64,000 nucleotides of DNA, taken from the NCBI GenBank assembly GCA_050084515.1, contig CM114274.1:12524001-12588000 (forward strand), read 5' to 3'. This DNA is from Blasia pusilla (lineage: Eukaryota; Marchantiophyta; Marchantiopsida; Blasiales). Of this stretch, positions 25,327 through 38,317 are shown one piece after another (within the stretch, counting starts at the first letter, position 1; each line of letters begins with the position of its first letter). Position numbers and translations under genes: made by a program. The notes beneath the pieces are model-generated. The model saw nothing but the letters and a program-made list of their open reading frames with translations, was not told the DNA's origin and did not search any database.

Positions 25327-25485
25327 TGGCGAGCCATTCATGATCCCATTCTCTTCCACGGTCCTCTCTCGCTACTCAAAAACTTCTCAGTAGTTTTCGA
25401 GTAGCGACAATGGGATCATGAATGGCTTGCCAACCTCGAAAACTACGGAAATGGGTTGGGCTACCCTTTCGTAGCCCAACCCATT
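25327..25485. repeat. Compound foldback (inverted repeat) region
   Basis: Outer arms of 24 nt, 25327-25350 and 25409-25432, pair with one mismatch. Inside them, TCGCTACTCAAAAACT (25369-25384) pairs with AGTTTTCGAGTAGCGA (25392-25407). A third pairing joins GTAGTTTTCGAG (25391-25402) to CTCGAAAACTAC (25434-25445). A separate perfect 15-bp hairpin, AATGGGTTGGGCTAC (25450-25464) with its complement at 25471-25485, follows at once. A transcript would fold strongly. Confidence 0.85.
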
Positions 25486-25714
25486 GCCTCTGCCTCACAT
25501 TAATAATTCGGATCTTCAAATCTCTCATCCCAATGATTCGTGTGGACGGTGAATGTTGTCCAGGCTCTTAAAATTCCCATTCCCATTACTAAGAATTCGT
25601 AGGCTTTGTCCAAGGCCGAACTTGAGTGCAAGCGCTCAAGGCAACCTTCCAACTCCAGTCACCTGCATCGGTTGAATCGGCAGGCAAACATTCAGTCAAA
25701 CACCGACATCGGAC

Positions 25715-26063
25715 CAGAAAAATAGGATCCGTTGGAGGGGAGGAGGGTCCGAGAGGAGAAAGTAGTGATAAAAGGCACGGAAGAAAAACAAAACCCATAC
25801 GAGGGGAGGAATGTCTGATAGGAGAAGCGTTCGAGGGGAGAAACCACTCATAAAAGACAGGAGAACACAACAGAATCTGTCCAAGGAGAGGAACGTCCGA
25901 GGGGAGAAAGGATAATAAAACAGTGAAAAAAAATCAGAACCCGTCCGAGGATAGGAACTTCCGAAGGGAGAAAAAATTAATGAAAGACATCAAGACAAAT
26001 ACACAATGCTCGTGTGGGAAGAAACGTCCAAGGAGAGAAAGAAGTAATAAATCAGACACAACG
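25715..26063. repeat. Minisatellite, unit about 65-75 bp, about five copies
   Basis: Units share the pattern CAGAACCCGTCCGAGGAGAG, then GAACGTCCGAGGGGAGAAAG, then a TAATAAAAGACA-like spacer. The copies are diverged, and one contains an extra half unit (about 25806-25836). ORFs crossing it are artefacts of repetition. Confidence 0.75.
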
Positions 26064-26846
26064 GAAGTTGCGCATAGAGACTGATTTGTTGCGCCTGCAA
26101 TGAAGGAAGGCATCGGGTGGGTAATCCATCAACTGATTTCAGCTGATCGACGACAAGGTTGAGCAGAGCGGCCAAGATTGGGTACGAGCTAATCGTGAAG
26201 CTCTTGGAACTCATTAGTAGAAGTAGAATAAGGGGAGAGAAAGTACTCACCTCAGCTGATGTGAAAGAAGATCGTAGGCGCCGCGGAGTATGGCTCTCCA
26301 GTAACCAAATACAAACCAGCAAAACAAGTGTAAAGAAGCAGTGCTGATACATCCACACAGCCCGCTTAAGCGCAAATAGAACGAGGAACAACAGAACACC
26401 AAAAAACGATCGACGGAGCTCACGCGAAGCTAAAGCGGTAAGGAAAGTGGACCAAAGGATTGAAGGAAGACGAAGAGATGAGAATCGTAGGAACAAGTCC
26501 GAGAGTGGAAGAGCTCAAGGGAGTGAAATGAGATGGAAAAGAAAGGATGTCGAACGGGCGTAACAACGTTGGGCATGGGACTTGCAATAGAGTTGAATCT
26601 GCCGAGCTCTGCCATGCTCACACGAGTTTTCTTGATGGTTTTTGCGTCCCGCAAGAAGTCATGGTCAGCCTCCACGCGCAATGCTACAAGGAGTATCAAG
26701 TACAAGCAAGAGAAAAATGACGGCTTCTGTATACTTCCGCAAGCGATGCATTGAAAACTAAACACGGTGCTTTCTAGGATGCTCGATAGTGCGGCATTGT
26801 CAGTATCGATGATCTTAGGGGTCATCCAATCTTAAAATGACACATA

Positions 26847-26876
26847 ATATTAGTGCATCCAGCGGAGCACTAATAT
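26847..26876. repeat. Perfect 10-bp inverted repeat
   Basis: ATATTAGTGC (26847-26856) pairs with GCACTAATAT (26867-26876) across a 10-nt loop. It lies between decayed coding-like sequences and about 1.1 kb left of the Helitron coding region. It could be an element terminus hairpin, but no partner end was found. Confidence 0.55.
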
Positions 26877-27085
26877 GTTGTGGTTATTGTACCTATTTTT
26901 TTTGGCTCCACAACCAAAAAAAATGACGTGGGGCCACTAACGGCAAGCATTAATAAGAGGCGGCACTTGTAGAGGCCGTAATAGTGCCATGCTCTTGCTG
27001 TTTGGAGAGTGCAGGTATAGGTAGTCTCCCACATTGTACACAAGGACTAGAAGGCAGTTTGTGTTTCTGTTAAGAAGAAGCTGGC

Positions 27086-27772
27086 TTACCATAAGAGGCT
27101 ATTGCATTTCCTCCTCGTAGTGAGAACAACTCTGTGACTATGCCTCCCCCCCGGCTTAGGAGAGAGTAATTTGAAGTTTAATCGGTCTTTCTCACGGTTT
27201 GTAGGAATTGTGAACTTGTCTATACGATTGGCCTCCAATGCTTCAATGTAATGACCCCAATTCTGCACATACACACTCGCCCCTGGGAAGCAGCCCTTGC
27301 ATAAGGACCGCCATCTGCCCAAGGATTTTCACATAACTCTCTTGCACCTCCAATACTCTTTTTTTTTCTCTTTCCCTATCTCTTTTCCTTTTTTTTGTCT
27401 CTGTTGCAGTAGAAGGGGTATTCTTTCTGGCCTCAGCACAAAGCTCCCTGATTCTTGCAACTCCTCTTCCCATGAAAATTTGTACAAACTCACTTGCTAA
27501 TGCAGCAGAGAAGGGAACTCCGGCTTCTCCAACCACTGCACGGCCCAACAATGTCTTGCTTCCTTCTCAATTTTGTCCATAGTACATTTCAATCTAAATG
27601 CTAATATTTTTTTTAGGATACCTAATACATCTAGATCTATTGCAGACAGATCGTCCAAAAGGTTCTTGAATTTTTGCATGCAAGGTACATCTAGCCACAT
27701 CCCTATCTTCCTATTTCTGTTAATTGCATCTTCCTCTTGCAATTCATAATTTGCTTCATTTCTGGTAATCAT
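27086..27772 (-). pseudogene. Unidentified decayed coding region
   Basis: Minus-strand frames at 27772-27497, 27551-27243 and 27322-27086 succeed one another with overlaps, as in a gene broken by two frameshifts. The first part has an amphipathic stretch (NLLDDLSAIDLDVLGILKKI). The middle has a very basic segment ([13 protein letters not shown]) that could be a nuclear signal. The end includes [18 protein letters not shown] do not recognise the family. It lies just upstream of, and opposite to, the Helitron Rep region, so capture by or carriage on that element is possible. Confidence 0.35.
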
Positions 27773-27982
27773 TTCTTTAACCAGTGCATCCTCTCACATT
27801 TTTGCCATTTGCATGGTTTTTATGGAAAATTTGCTCTATTGTGGTGTGTTGCAACAAATTCTCTTCGGTCCTTGCAATTCCCCAAATTTTTGGTTTGTGT
27901 CAGCTCGGATAACAACAGTAGGTTATACGAGTCCGACATAAGCCTAATCTTATATATCTAGCTATACCAAGTTCATTCTTAG

Positions 27983-29968
27983 TTGATGGAAAAGAAACGG
28001 ACTCATGAGTCTACTCCGAGGTCAAGAAAGAATCATAACAAACAGAGTGCAGGTCTCAGGAAATCCAGACTAGCAAAAGCTCGCCAATACTCTCGTAGTA
28101 AAGTTGCTTGTTTGAGAAAATTGAGTTGTAGACCTCATTGCATGGATTGGTCATACGATGGATTATACCTTTGTAGATGGCATGCCACATGCGCGTCCTC
28201 TGTCCAGAACATGCAATGTTGTGGTTATTGTGGGGCAGTGCTATATTGCAATCCTCGCACAGAAATGTCTCTTCTTCGAGATCCAGAGAATCCACCGTAT
28301 GCATTGTGCAATGGATTTATGAGAGATTACATTATACCTCATCCAAGCCACTTTCACGTATGTGACCTTTGCATTTCAAATGGTCCTCGCACCCATATAA
28401 ATGTGTATATGCCTCCTACTTACATCAAGCAGTTGTTGAACGTCAATCCACTTGATTTCCAACTTCTTTCCATAGTAGACTTCAGATTATGTGAAGAAAA
28501 AAATTTTCAATGGCTTTCATAGAGGGTTCTTCTCCGTCACATCCCTTTATGATTCTCCTTTTATTGGATTCAATCTTTAGCCAAACGAAAGCTACAATAG
28601 AGCTGTAATTCCTCCAACTATTCAACAACTCATGAGGATCAATCTTGAGATTAATCCATTATTCAGAGCTTACATGACTCTTATAGAGTCACCACATCCT
28701 ACCTTTGGGATAGTCGTACTTCCTCCATCATCAATCCAAAGGATAATTAAAGTCTCTCAAGAAAAAGGAAAAGTTACCCATAGCATGAGTCACGACCCCT
28801 ATCATCATGACTTGAATATCCTTCAGGATGTTGCCTATTCTCTTCTTGTCCAAAGGAGATTTACTGACATTTTTTATACAGGTAATATATCACTACGAGA
28901 AAATGCATTTTCTCATGATAAACTACTGATTGACATCTCTGGAGCATCTCTTGACCCGCGCCTCACTATAGAGACTGCTTCATTTCCATTCTTGTTTCCA
29001 TTCCATCATGGGAACTTCAAAGGTACATCTACTTTCTCTGACTATACTCGGGAAAGAAGCCGTCTACAATTCAGTCCATTCTTCTTATTTAAACCGTATC
29101 CTTTATTAATATACCAACTACGACAAGCCATTGCATTATGTTCTTCATCAAAAACATTTATTCTAAATAAAGAGTTAGATCGTCTACGCAGAGATAGATC
29201 CCACTTAAGTGATGAGAGCCTATACCACCATCTATCCAAATATTCAATCAGCCCACAGATACCTGGCACTTCCGCTTGGCATCGACACCATCTGAAAGAT
29301 CTCAAAGCTATGGTGCACAAATGGGGGATGCCTCATTTATTCCTCACATTAACTTTTGACGAAGTTTTTGCAACTAGGTGGATTGAATATGATCATATTG
29401 ATTCCATTCTTGCAAACTTCAACCCTAACTTTACATGGTGTGATGCTTCTTTAGAATGTGCACAGTTATTTCACACTAGACTTCATACATTTCTCTCATT
29501 ATTCATCTTCTCATGTCCACGTATTTTGGGTAGAGCACAAGAAACCTACTATATTATGAGTTGTAGGGCAGGGGGAGTTTACATTGTCATATGATACTTT
29601 GGCTTTATCTTGACGATGTTGACAGTATTACATCCAAGATATGTTCATACATTCCTACCCCTGATACAACCCTTGGAAAGTTGGACCATGCTGCTACTAG
29701 TATGAATCCCATCAATATTTTACTGGACTGGGTCCTTCATAAGCAACTGCACACGTGCAAAGAGGGCATTCGCATTCTTAGGAAAAAATCCCAAAAACCA
29801 TATTGTTGCCTCGGATTCCTCGCTAGTATCAATACTAATAATGAATCATTCATTGATCCACTTATCATGAAATGGAACTATTTAAGATCCTTACCACAGC
29901 ATTGTAACTTCATCCCATACCACCCGAGATATCACCCTATCATACTCCTACTTGGGAAACTCATATGA
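27983..29968 (+). pseudogene. Helitron Rep region, frameshifted
   Basis: The frame at 27983-28519 is Cys-rich and basic at its start (KKRTHES; CGYCGAVLYC; VCDLCISNG). The frame at 28632-29594 carries the Helitron-like N-terminal domain (FPFLFPFHHGN...TFSDYTRERSRLQFSPFF) and the Rep start: TSAWHRHHLKDLKAM followed by WGMPHLFLTLTFDE. The metal-binding His pair expected near GAVHxH is degraded (GGVYIVI), and the frame shifts there. Sequence resumes at 29591 as MILWLYLDDVDSITSK, then a HTCKEG...KPYCCLGF segment typical of the Rep C-terminal part. A rolling-circle endonuclease that nicks one strand in family members; here inactive. Confidence 0.8.
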
Positions 29969-29989
29969 ATATCCAAAGGGTTACAAATG

Positions 29990-32083
29990 TTGACTAGTCA
30001 TTTTACTTACTGAAATATGCCTTGAAATATGAATCTACTGTATCATTAGATATTGATACTGAGTCAGCCAAGTGTCTTGGCCTTTGTGGATTAGACAATG
30101 TGAAGTTACGCCTTGTCTCTGGTGTTGTGTTGAATAGATCTGTTTCTTCCACATAGGCTACATTAACCTGTCTAAAAATTCCAATTATAAAGAGGTCTCA
30201 GGCTATCCATTATGTTGACTCAAATCCCCCATCAAGAAGAACATACCTCTACAAATCTGCCTCACTTCCATGCATTCATCCTACTACTCTTTACGCAAAT
30301 ATGCCTGCTAGCCTTGATAGCATGTCGTTCTTCACTTATTGGTCAAACTGTGAATTATTGAAAGCACACCCAAAATGTATGCAAGATAGAGTTATTGGGT
30401 TAGATAATTTAGGTAAAACCGATCGTATTGTAAGGTTCACTGAGTTTCATCCTCTTCATTAGTGGAATGAATTCTTCTATCTTGTTCTTCTCCAATATGT
30501 ATCATTCAGATCAGAAGACTCTATTCTCTCATATCATGATCAATGCTGGACATATCTCCATGAGTGTGTCCATAGGGGTATTATTAACAATATGGTTGAT
30601 ATTCACGATCTCATTACGATCCATGCACTCAAGAACTTGTGGAGTCGCGTCCATGAAGCAGAAATTCTTGCTAAAGCAACAAGTGTTCTACAACTTGAGC
30701 TTGACTTAGACATACAACTCTCCCATACTTTGGAATCCTCATGCCTTGATATTCTTGATGCCTTTGAGAATGATATACCATAACAGCCAAACCTAGGGTC
30801 TTTAAATGCAGAGCAAGTTGATCTCTTCCACCATCTTACCAAGTTAACATCTGGCTTAGTGCTACTTAAAGGTGCTCCTGGTTGTGGTAAGTCTTTCTTT
30901 GTGTCATTTATATATAGTTATTGGAAATCTATAGCTATGTCTCCTCTTCTCACTACAACCACAGGCATAGCTGCAGTTTGACTTCACCAGGATGCAAGTA
31001 CACTTCACCCTACCTTTAATATTCCAATTCGTGGTGATATGCCAACTATACATGTTGTGTTTGATCCCTACATCAAACTTAATGGTACTCAAGTAATTGT
31101 GATTGATGAATGTTCCATTTTAATCACCAAACTCTTGCAGATAGTAGTTATGCACATAAACAAAGTTACCAGATGTACAAGCTACAATATACTTGGTGGA
31201 AAACTACTCATTCTTGTTGGAGACCTTTGTCAACTCCCATCGGTTTGCAGCCATAAGATTTTTGACTTTTGCCATGGTTGTCATATCAGTTCTTCTACAT
31301 TTTTAGAAAATGCTCTCTCCTTCCAATTAGTCACACCTGTCAAGCACTCATCTGATCCTCTTTACAATGAATTCCTAAATTCAATAAGATCTTTGATTCC
31401 CACACAAAGCAGATTGACGATTGCCTAGGTTCTTGTTTTGTATCTAAAAATGAAGCAACTGATTTTATCACTTCTCAAACAACCATTATAAGCACTCAAT
31501 GTGAAGATGTTGCTTTGTTCAATCTCCTAGCACTTAGGAGATTTTTTGGAGATGCTTCAATCATTAATGTTGATGTTGTTTCAGATATACCATCAAAGCC
31601 TAAGTTTACTACATGGCTAAACGATGAGTCTTTCCACTAGCTACTTTTCATTGCTCTGCATTGTCGAGTCATGGTTACATCTAATATCAATTTGAAGTTA
31701 CAAGCAGCTCATGGATCCTTCGAAACAGTTTCTGATCTTCTCTATGAAGATAATGAGCTAGTATATATTGTCATTACTCTTGAGTCTAAAGGCAAGAGCA
31801 TAAAAATAGGTAGAACCAATTTCTCTACTCTCAAATATGACTCAATCAGAAGTACATGAACAAGTCATTTCCGCTCATTTTAGGGTATGCCATGACTGCC
31901 CACAAAAGTCAAGGATCCACGGTCACGGGTCCTTGCTTTTTGGTTGTAAAGTCAATGTTTGCCATTGGCCTTGCATATGTCATATTGTCCAGGGTTAGGA
32001 CGAGAGAGCAACTTAGAACACTAGGTTTATTCAGACCTGTAGACTTTATGGTATTTGGTCAAATTCCTCGTCGTTGTTCATAG
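29990..32083 (+). pseudogene. Helitron PIF1-type helicase, frameshifted
   Basis: A superfamily 1B 5'-3' DNA helicase domain. Walker A GAPGCGKS lies at 30871-30894. TGIAA follows, with a stop just after it. Walker B VIDECS begins at about 31098, GDLCQLP is near 31220, and the C-terminal motif is TAHKSQGST (about 31894-31920) with YVILSRVRTREQL. In-frame stops occur after FENDIP (30781), after GIAAV, and after the segment ending near 31428. The spacing of motifs is normal for the family, so decay is mostly point mutation and small indels. Confidence 0.88.
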
Positions 32084-32499
32084 TTGATTTATCTATTGTT
32101 GATTGCAGCATCCATCCAAGCATATCTTCATAGGCTAACTCCAGCAGAGGTCGCACTGCAAGATCAGCGTCTCAAGCAATGCAGAACGAGCAGTTACCAC
32201 TGTATGAGCATGACACAAATCCAATTACCATTCTAGATGCTCATTCTCACCGGCCTCAGCACACTCAGAGCCAGACAGCTGCCTAGGTTATCCACTACAA
32301 CTCATGTATTTCCATATCTACATTTCTTTCCTTTCTTGCTTAATCTAACATGAAGTTCACATGTTCCATCAAGTCACCTCAACTTCGTTGGCATGATCTT
32401 GTCAGATATACATGATTTTTGAATTTCATAAAGAGCTTTTGAAATTCAAAAAACCCTAAACCCTAATTGAATTTCAACCTTATATCTGGTAGAATTAGG

Positions 32500-33912
32500 G
32501 TTGATCAATTGCGCCTTCCCAGGCACCAGATGCACTTGCTCCTAAACATGCTAGTGGATTTGAACTCTGCAAAAGCCACTCATTTGATAGATAGAATGTA
32601 GAAAGCCCAAGAAAATGGGCAATTGCCATATTTTGAGCCCGTTTCCATTGATGTGAACAACCCTGCTCATTTCCCTCTTCTTCCTGATTTTGATAATATT
32701 ATCATCTTGTCTCCTGATACTACTACCCTTCCCGGGGTATCATCTCAAAGAGATCCCAATAAAGTTCGTACAACTCCTGCACAACCACAAAACAACACTT
32801 TTCAATTCAACTTTGCAATTTTCAAGCAAAAGGAAATGCACATAGCTAATGGTACTTACTCCAAATATACTTGTTTTGCAAATGCGTCTGCTGAGTTTAT
32901 TAAGCTTCTAAACTTATCTAGTGTCTCAATGTAACTAACATCTTTTGTATTTTAATTTACAGGATTTTACTCTCTCACAAACACATATTTGTTTCTCATC
33001 CAATTACTTCCATTTCAAAGGCTTCCCCATAAATGCTTTTCAAAACCCTATTATGATGAATTTCTCTATTCAAAGGTTCAAACTTTGTCATTCTCATACT
33101 CTTCTATGTCCTTCAATTTTAACTTTAGCAATTCACGTTATCAGCACATCAACAGGTGGCCTCAATTGTGGTCAATGTGAATTCTCCAGCAATCTGTATT
33201 GTGAGTTCTCCCTAAACTCTAATCTTCCTTATTGTTCACTTTATTAGCCAAGTTTCTCTACTTGCTATAATTCTGATTTCTTATCGCATATAAGCAAATC
33301 CACAACTATACTTGTCCTTGCTTTATTTAATTGATTTCGATCTCATTGTAATAGTCACATTGCAGCTCTTGGTCATATTTCTGAATCATGCTTCCCACTT
33401 CATGGCCACATGTACATTCTTCCTAACTTTTCTATATATTATTACATTTACTTGCCTCCATTTCCTATTGATCGTCTTTATGTAAATAAGTCTCTTCTCT
33501 CTTTGAATCCACATGTATTTCTTCTTTATCTTGGTTTGTACTTGTGCAACTTTGGAGTAACATTCAGGAATGTGAGGAATTGCAGCAAGGGTACACATGC
33601 AATTCAGCTAACTGGAACAGAAGTCATGAAGGGATTCCTGCAGATGTTTATGATTCTATCCGGGAAGCCTTGGATGAAGCTCAAGAACGCCCAACTCGTC
33701 TCAACACCGAGATAGCATTTCTCGTTGATGTCTTACAGCTTGAGCAGGACGCACATGTAGCTATAAGCATTGAGTTGAATGAAATGAAAAGCAAATTGAA
33801 AGAGGCAGGGAGAGAGTTCAAGGCATTTTTTGCAAGCATTGAGAAATATATTCAGGCTGATCCAAAGCTTTCTCTTTATGCCTTGATGGTAGAGTCACTT
33901 ATGCAAGGATAG
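32500..33912 (+). other. Two unidentified ORFs downstream of the Helitron helicase
   Basis: ORF 32623-32934 (about 103 aa) begins with PYFEPVSIDVNNPAHFPLL and has no family I recognise. ORF 33544-33912 (122 aa) has a likely coiled coil, with heptad-like LNTEIAFLVDVLQLEQDAHV and LNEMKSKLKEAGREFKAFF, and ends at a TAG. Plausible splice acceptors (TTTACAG at about 32962; TTGTGCAAC region at 33540) could join them into one multi-exon gene. Their position suggests an accessory Helitron gene or a captured host fragment. They may be intact, unlike the helicase. Confidence 0.35.
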
Positions 33913-36900
33913 TATATTTCCTCTTAGCACACAAATTTCAGTTCTTTTCTCTTTGTTGAGATCATCTTCAGGCTTTCAGTCAGTGGAATTTTTAGTCCAC
34001 TGACATTATTGAGTATTTTGTTCAACTACTCAAACAGAAATTTTTTCCACCTCACTTCACCTTTCTACTCTTTTTCTCTTGCTCATGTGCATATTTTCAT
34101 AGACAATTACTTTATTGTTCCAATGTGTAACCTTTGTTGTAAACTCAGAATTCCCACCGCTCTGCCTTAGATACCGTAGAGAAAATTTCTCCCTCTTTTA
34201 TTGCTTTCTTCTCCTCAATTCCACCTACCATGTCATAGGATTAAACCCCAACACTTTATAATAACTCAAAACATCACAACAGCACCACATCAGCTCCAAT
34301 TTAAATATATCACAAATCCAAAATTTGGGACATATCGAGATGTTTCTTTTGTTGTTTTTCATCCCAGCTTCAATGCTTAAATGCTTACTATCAAATGAAA
34401 CTCCAAGCAAAAATTTCCCACTCGAATCTCACTTATTTATAGCATCAGTCCATACAATTTCATTGCTTTCACAAGCGGTTCCCTTCAGTCTGTTATAACT
34501 TTGACATCTTGTCCACCATAATTCCAAATAAGTAGCATACAATACCACCGCCAAGTTCGCAATGCAGCCACTATACACTTCCCACAACATTTTTAAGTTG
34601 TTCATGTTCATAATGAACATCTCATTTCTCCTCAATTTCACTCTCTTTCTTCTTTACCACTTCATTAAATCAAATATTAAACCTGAACTCCTTATGTATT
34701 TTAAGGCCAAGCTCTGCCGCCCATTTTTCTCTCTTTTTTACTTAATCTCCATGTAACCTGAATGCACCTCCAAAACTACTCCTTTTTGTGAGGAGTTCCA
34801 TCATATATACCTACAAGTCATTTTTCACCTGTCTTCACTTCACATAACTGTTCTAGGCCGCACACTAGTTTACGCCTCAAGTGGAACCAATGTTGAGTAA
34901 ACTTTTGGGGATGATTATTTTCGTAGGCAAGGCTCGATTATTTTCCACCACGGACTTGGCAATTGTGAAAGTTGAACCATATGAGGTTCCCACCGGCCGC
35001 CATGCTTTGTAAGCGTGGTGAGGGTAATATGTCCTGAGGTAATTAGTGAGATGGTGGTGTAATTTCCCTTGGATCATGTGTCCAGGATATCCCCATTGAT
35101 AACATCGGTTCACGGTTGGAAATTACTACTAGGTTGGCGAATATGTCAACCACAACAGCAATAACGCAAACCACGGTAACACACTTAATGATGGTCCACC
35201 AGGAGATACCACAACTATGTTGGGAGCATTCAATAGTAGTGTTAGTAATAATGTAGTGAGAGTTTTTGTGAGGAAACACTCCTTAAGTTAAACATGTTCT
35301 CCTAGCTATAATTCGGAAAATAAAGGGTAGGTGAATGATACTAATGCACGATTTATGAAAAACACATATGTACTCATAATAATAAAATATAAATAAAATA
35401 GAATGAATACACAAGCGACGATGACTGCATTATCTATTCTCCCGAATGGGACGACACTTATTAGGGTGTAGAGGCGGGCGGATAGGGTTTAGGGCAGGCG
35501 GGCAGGCGTGGGGGTGTCTCCACGACGAACTTAAGGACACGAAATTCCGCCGGATCGCCTCAATAAAGACCTCCACGAGAGGCGGCAGAAAGAGTTGACA
35601 TGAGGCAACGGAGACTACGGGGATCACGGAATCCGTCAAAGTGCCGACACTGCGTGTTGACTTCCAACCAAGAGACTTCAAACCGGAAGTTCCCGGTCGT
35701 GGAGAGTTGACTGCGATAAGCCGTCGGAAGACTCGGAACTCGGGACCTTTGGATATCGAAGTTCGAACTGTTCCCGCTACCGGTGGTCTGTCTGGAGGAG
35801 ATGGTGGGGGGACTTCAGCAGTTCGGCAAAGTCGCAATCGTCGGGACGGACTTCTGCGGTAGGCCCCGCTTTACATACTCCATTTTTTTTTTTTTTTACT
35901 TTCCCTTTACTTTTTAATTTTCATTCAGAAAAGTAGTGCGCAGGTATCTTTCTGACTTTATCTTTTCCTGCGCTAATTTTTTTTCATTATGGGCAAGCAT
36001 TGCATTGAACATTTTCTCTTTGAGAAATGGTAGGGTCTCGAAACGTTTTCTTTTTTAGGTGTCACTTTTACGGAAAAAATAGAAAATATTGTAGTTTCTT
36101 TCTTATTCCGTCATTTTATCATGGGCTGACTTAGTAGAGAAAGAATGAGCAAATATTTCAAGGGGAAAATGGACTTCTTTTATTCCCTTACTTTATGGGG
36201 TGTTGACTTACTAGAGAATGAGAAAAAATTCCACATGAAAATCATCACCGTACATTAAGATCCCATGCCTACTAATGGTAATCGAATCAAAGGCCCAAAC
36301 AATGGACGCCCATAGTATACATTCCTTACAAACCTTATGAGTTCTTAAAAAAAAAACGAATCCAATTTTTAGATTTTCTTGGATAGCACATCATTAAATC
36401 CAGGAATGGTAATTATACCCACCATATTAGGAAAAAAAAAAAAGATGGGAAGAGCCACAACTTCCACTTTACCTACCTCATCGTTTTTTATATTGGAGCT
36501 ATTCAAATATGCCTTTGTCCTACCCACGGGTGAGTTTATCCATTTGAGCTCTCTATCGGATAACGTTTAAAATAAAATGTTGAAAGCCCCAAAAAGTTCA
36601 TAGCAATAGAAGTCCTCTTTCAACCCAATCACCTTATGGGTTTATCTTTCAAGCTTCTAAACTCTATGGATTCCTTATCACCCTTTTATGCAAGTCTTGA
36701 ATTTTCTATTCTTTCAACCCCGAACCAAATTACAAGGAAAGTAAGTGCTTCGTGTTAGAAGAAACCTTACAAATCCATATTCACTTCATTCCAATCATAT
36801 ACCATGCATTATTAGTAGGTCAAATGGACTCTAGAAGAATCCATTATTTCCCATCCCATCTATCGTAAACTAGGGCAACTCAAACATGCCCTTTGCATAT

Positions 36901-37586
36901 CATGAATTAGAGGCTAGAGAACAAATTTCATGAGAGGCTCGTGTGGCCTCTCGAGTTCTTATTAGTGATTCAATAATGGAACCTACTATGGACCTGATCA
37001 TTTTGATTATATTGCTCAAGAATATTTATGGTTTTCAATGTTTAAGTTGCATGTATGAGGACAATGATGGCATGTAACGATGGGCATATGCAAGACAACT
37101 ATAACGCAAAGTTTCAACAATTTTTGCAATCAAGTTTTGAATCACCCTTCTCATTTATACAAATTTGCATTCATGCCCATATAAGCAAATCTATGCTTGA
37201 AAACGAAAGAAGTATGTGCTCTACTAGGTCAACATCCAATTTCAGAAAGTAACCTCCCTATTAACATTTTTCCACTTATTTGAAAACCTTAGCTTAATAC
37301 AGTATTCCAATAAGACCCATGTTTAAATTGTAATAGCATATTTATATGCTAATTGGTCATAAGTGATCCGTGTTTCCCTTGCGGACCCTCCAAATCACTA
37401 TCTTGTGTTTTTAAATTTATTCATGATTTCTCAAAAGAAAAAATTAGTTCTTGTTTGGGAGTTTTCACAAGTTATTCGGGTAGTTCCCAATTTGCTATCT
37501 ACATTATATTAAGAGGAGAAAGAGATTACTTTTACGGGTACTTCTACTCTGGAGAGTGATGAAACCCTTATTGAAAAGGGAGGTCC
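33913..37586. other. Intergenic DNA, nothing recognised
   Basis: Mixed composition: AT-rich with a GC-richer patch at 35440-35870 that carries ORFs on both strands without known domains. A T17 run lies at about 35884. No RT, transposase or helicase motif seen. Confidence 0.35.
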
Positions 37587-37910
37587 CTTCCGGTCTCTTT
37601 TTTTTTATATATATAATGCCATAAAATAAGATTTTAAATTCATACCAATATTCTTGCAACCATTTCGTCACACTTTCACATTAAAATTGGAATGATTTAT
37701 GCATGTACGTAAAGTTTATTATCTCTTCTAGAATCCAAATAAATTTCTTGTTGACATCCCAACTTCAATACCAATTAACATCTCAAAATTTAGACACATC
37801 ACAACCTCATGACGTAGTGTGACGAAATGGTTGCAAGAATATTGGCATAAACTTAAAATCTTATTTTATGGCATTATAAAAATATAAAACAAAGGAGATA
37901 CGGACGTATG
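37587..37910. mobile_element. MITE with long terminal inverted repeats
   Basis: The left arm, about 37601-37676 (ATAATGCCATAAAATAAGAT, then ATTCTTGCAACCATTTCGTC), is repeated in reverse complement at about 37817-37891 with few mismatches. Weaker symmetry (TCCGGTCTC / GAGATACGGA) extends both arms to about 37587 and 37910. The unique centre is about 140 bp with no ORF. The size and structure are those of a miniature inverted-repeat element. Target duplications are not evident by eye, so the superfamily is unassigned. Confidence 0.8.
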
Positions 37911-38317
37911 CGAATGCATCGCATGGAAGCTTTTACTAGTTTGTGTACAGGATAGTTCACAAACGGTCCCAAAAATATCTATGCAAAGGTTCCGCTGGCC
38001 TCTAAAAAAATTGGGGCTTTCTTTGTAAAAAGTAATGAAACTCCACTATGTTTCTTTGCCGTCTGTCGTGGCCTCTACCAACTCTTCGAAAGGGTTGTCC
38101 TTTGGTGAAGATCTTGTTTTTCACCATCGATATACCCAAGTGAAACGAATCCCTCACATGTACAATTCTAAACATCCTAAGGGACGGAAATTGGCAAACA
38201 TGACATTTACCGGCTCTACTCGGCGCCCCGTTCATCACCATACATCCATCTCACACACAATTTAGAACCACTCTCTCCCTCCGTGTTTGAAGTCAACTGT
38301 CCGGATCGGACAGAGGG

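Larger units (their letters stand above)
27983..32083 (+). mobile_element. Decayed autonomous Helitron (RepHel)
   Basis: The coding order is Helitron N-terminal region, rolling-circle replication initiator (Rep), then PIF1-family helicase, all on the plus strand, as in autonomous Helitrons. Several frameshifts and stops break it, so it cannot move itself. Element termini were not located with confidence. The coordinates cover only the coding part. Confidence 0.85.

Noticed and set aside
26847-26876. TAATATTAG in a stem-loop, resembling a geminivirus origin
   Set aside because: The nonanucleotide is not exact, it lies in the stem rather than the loop, and no viral Rep is nearby.
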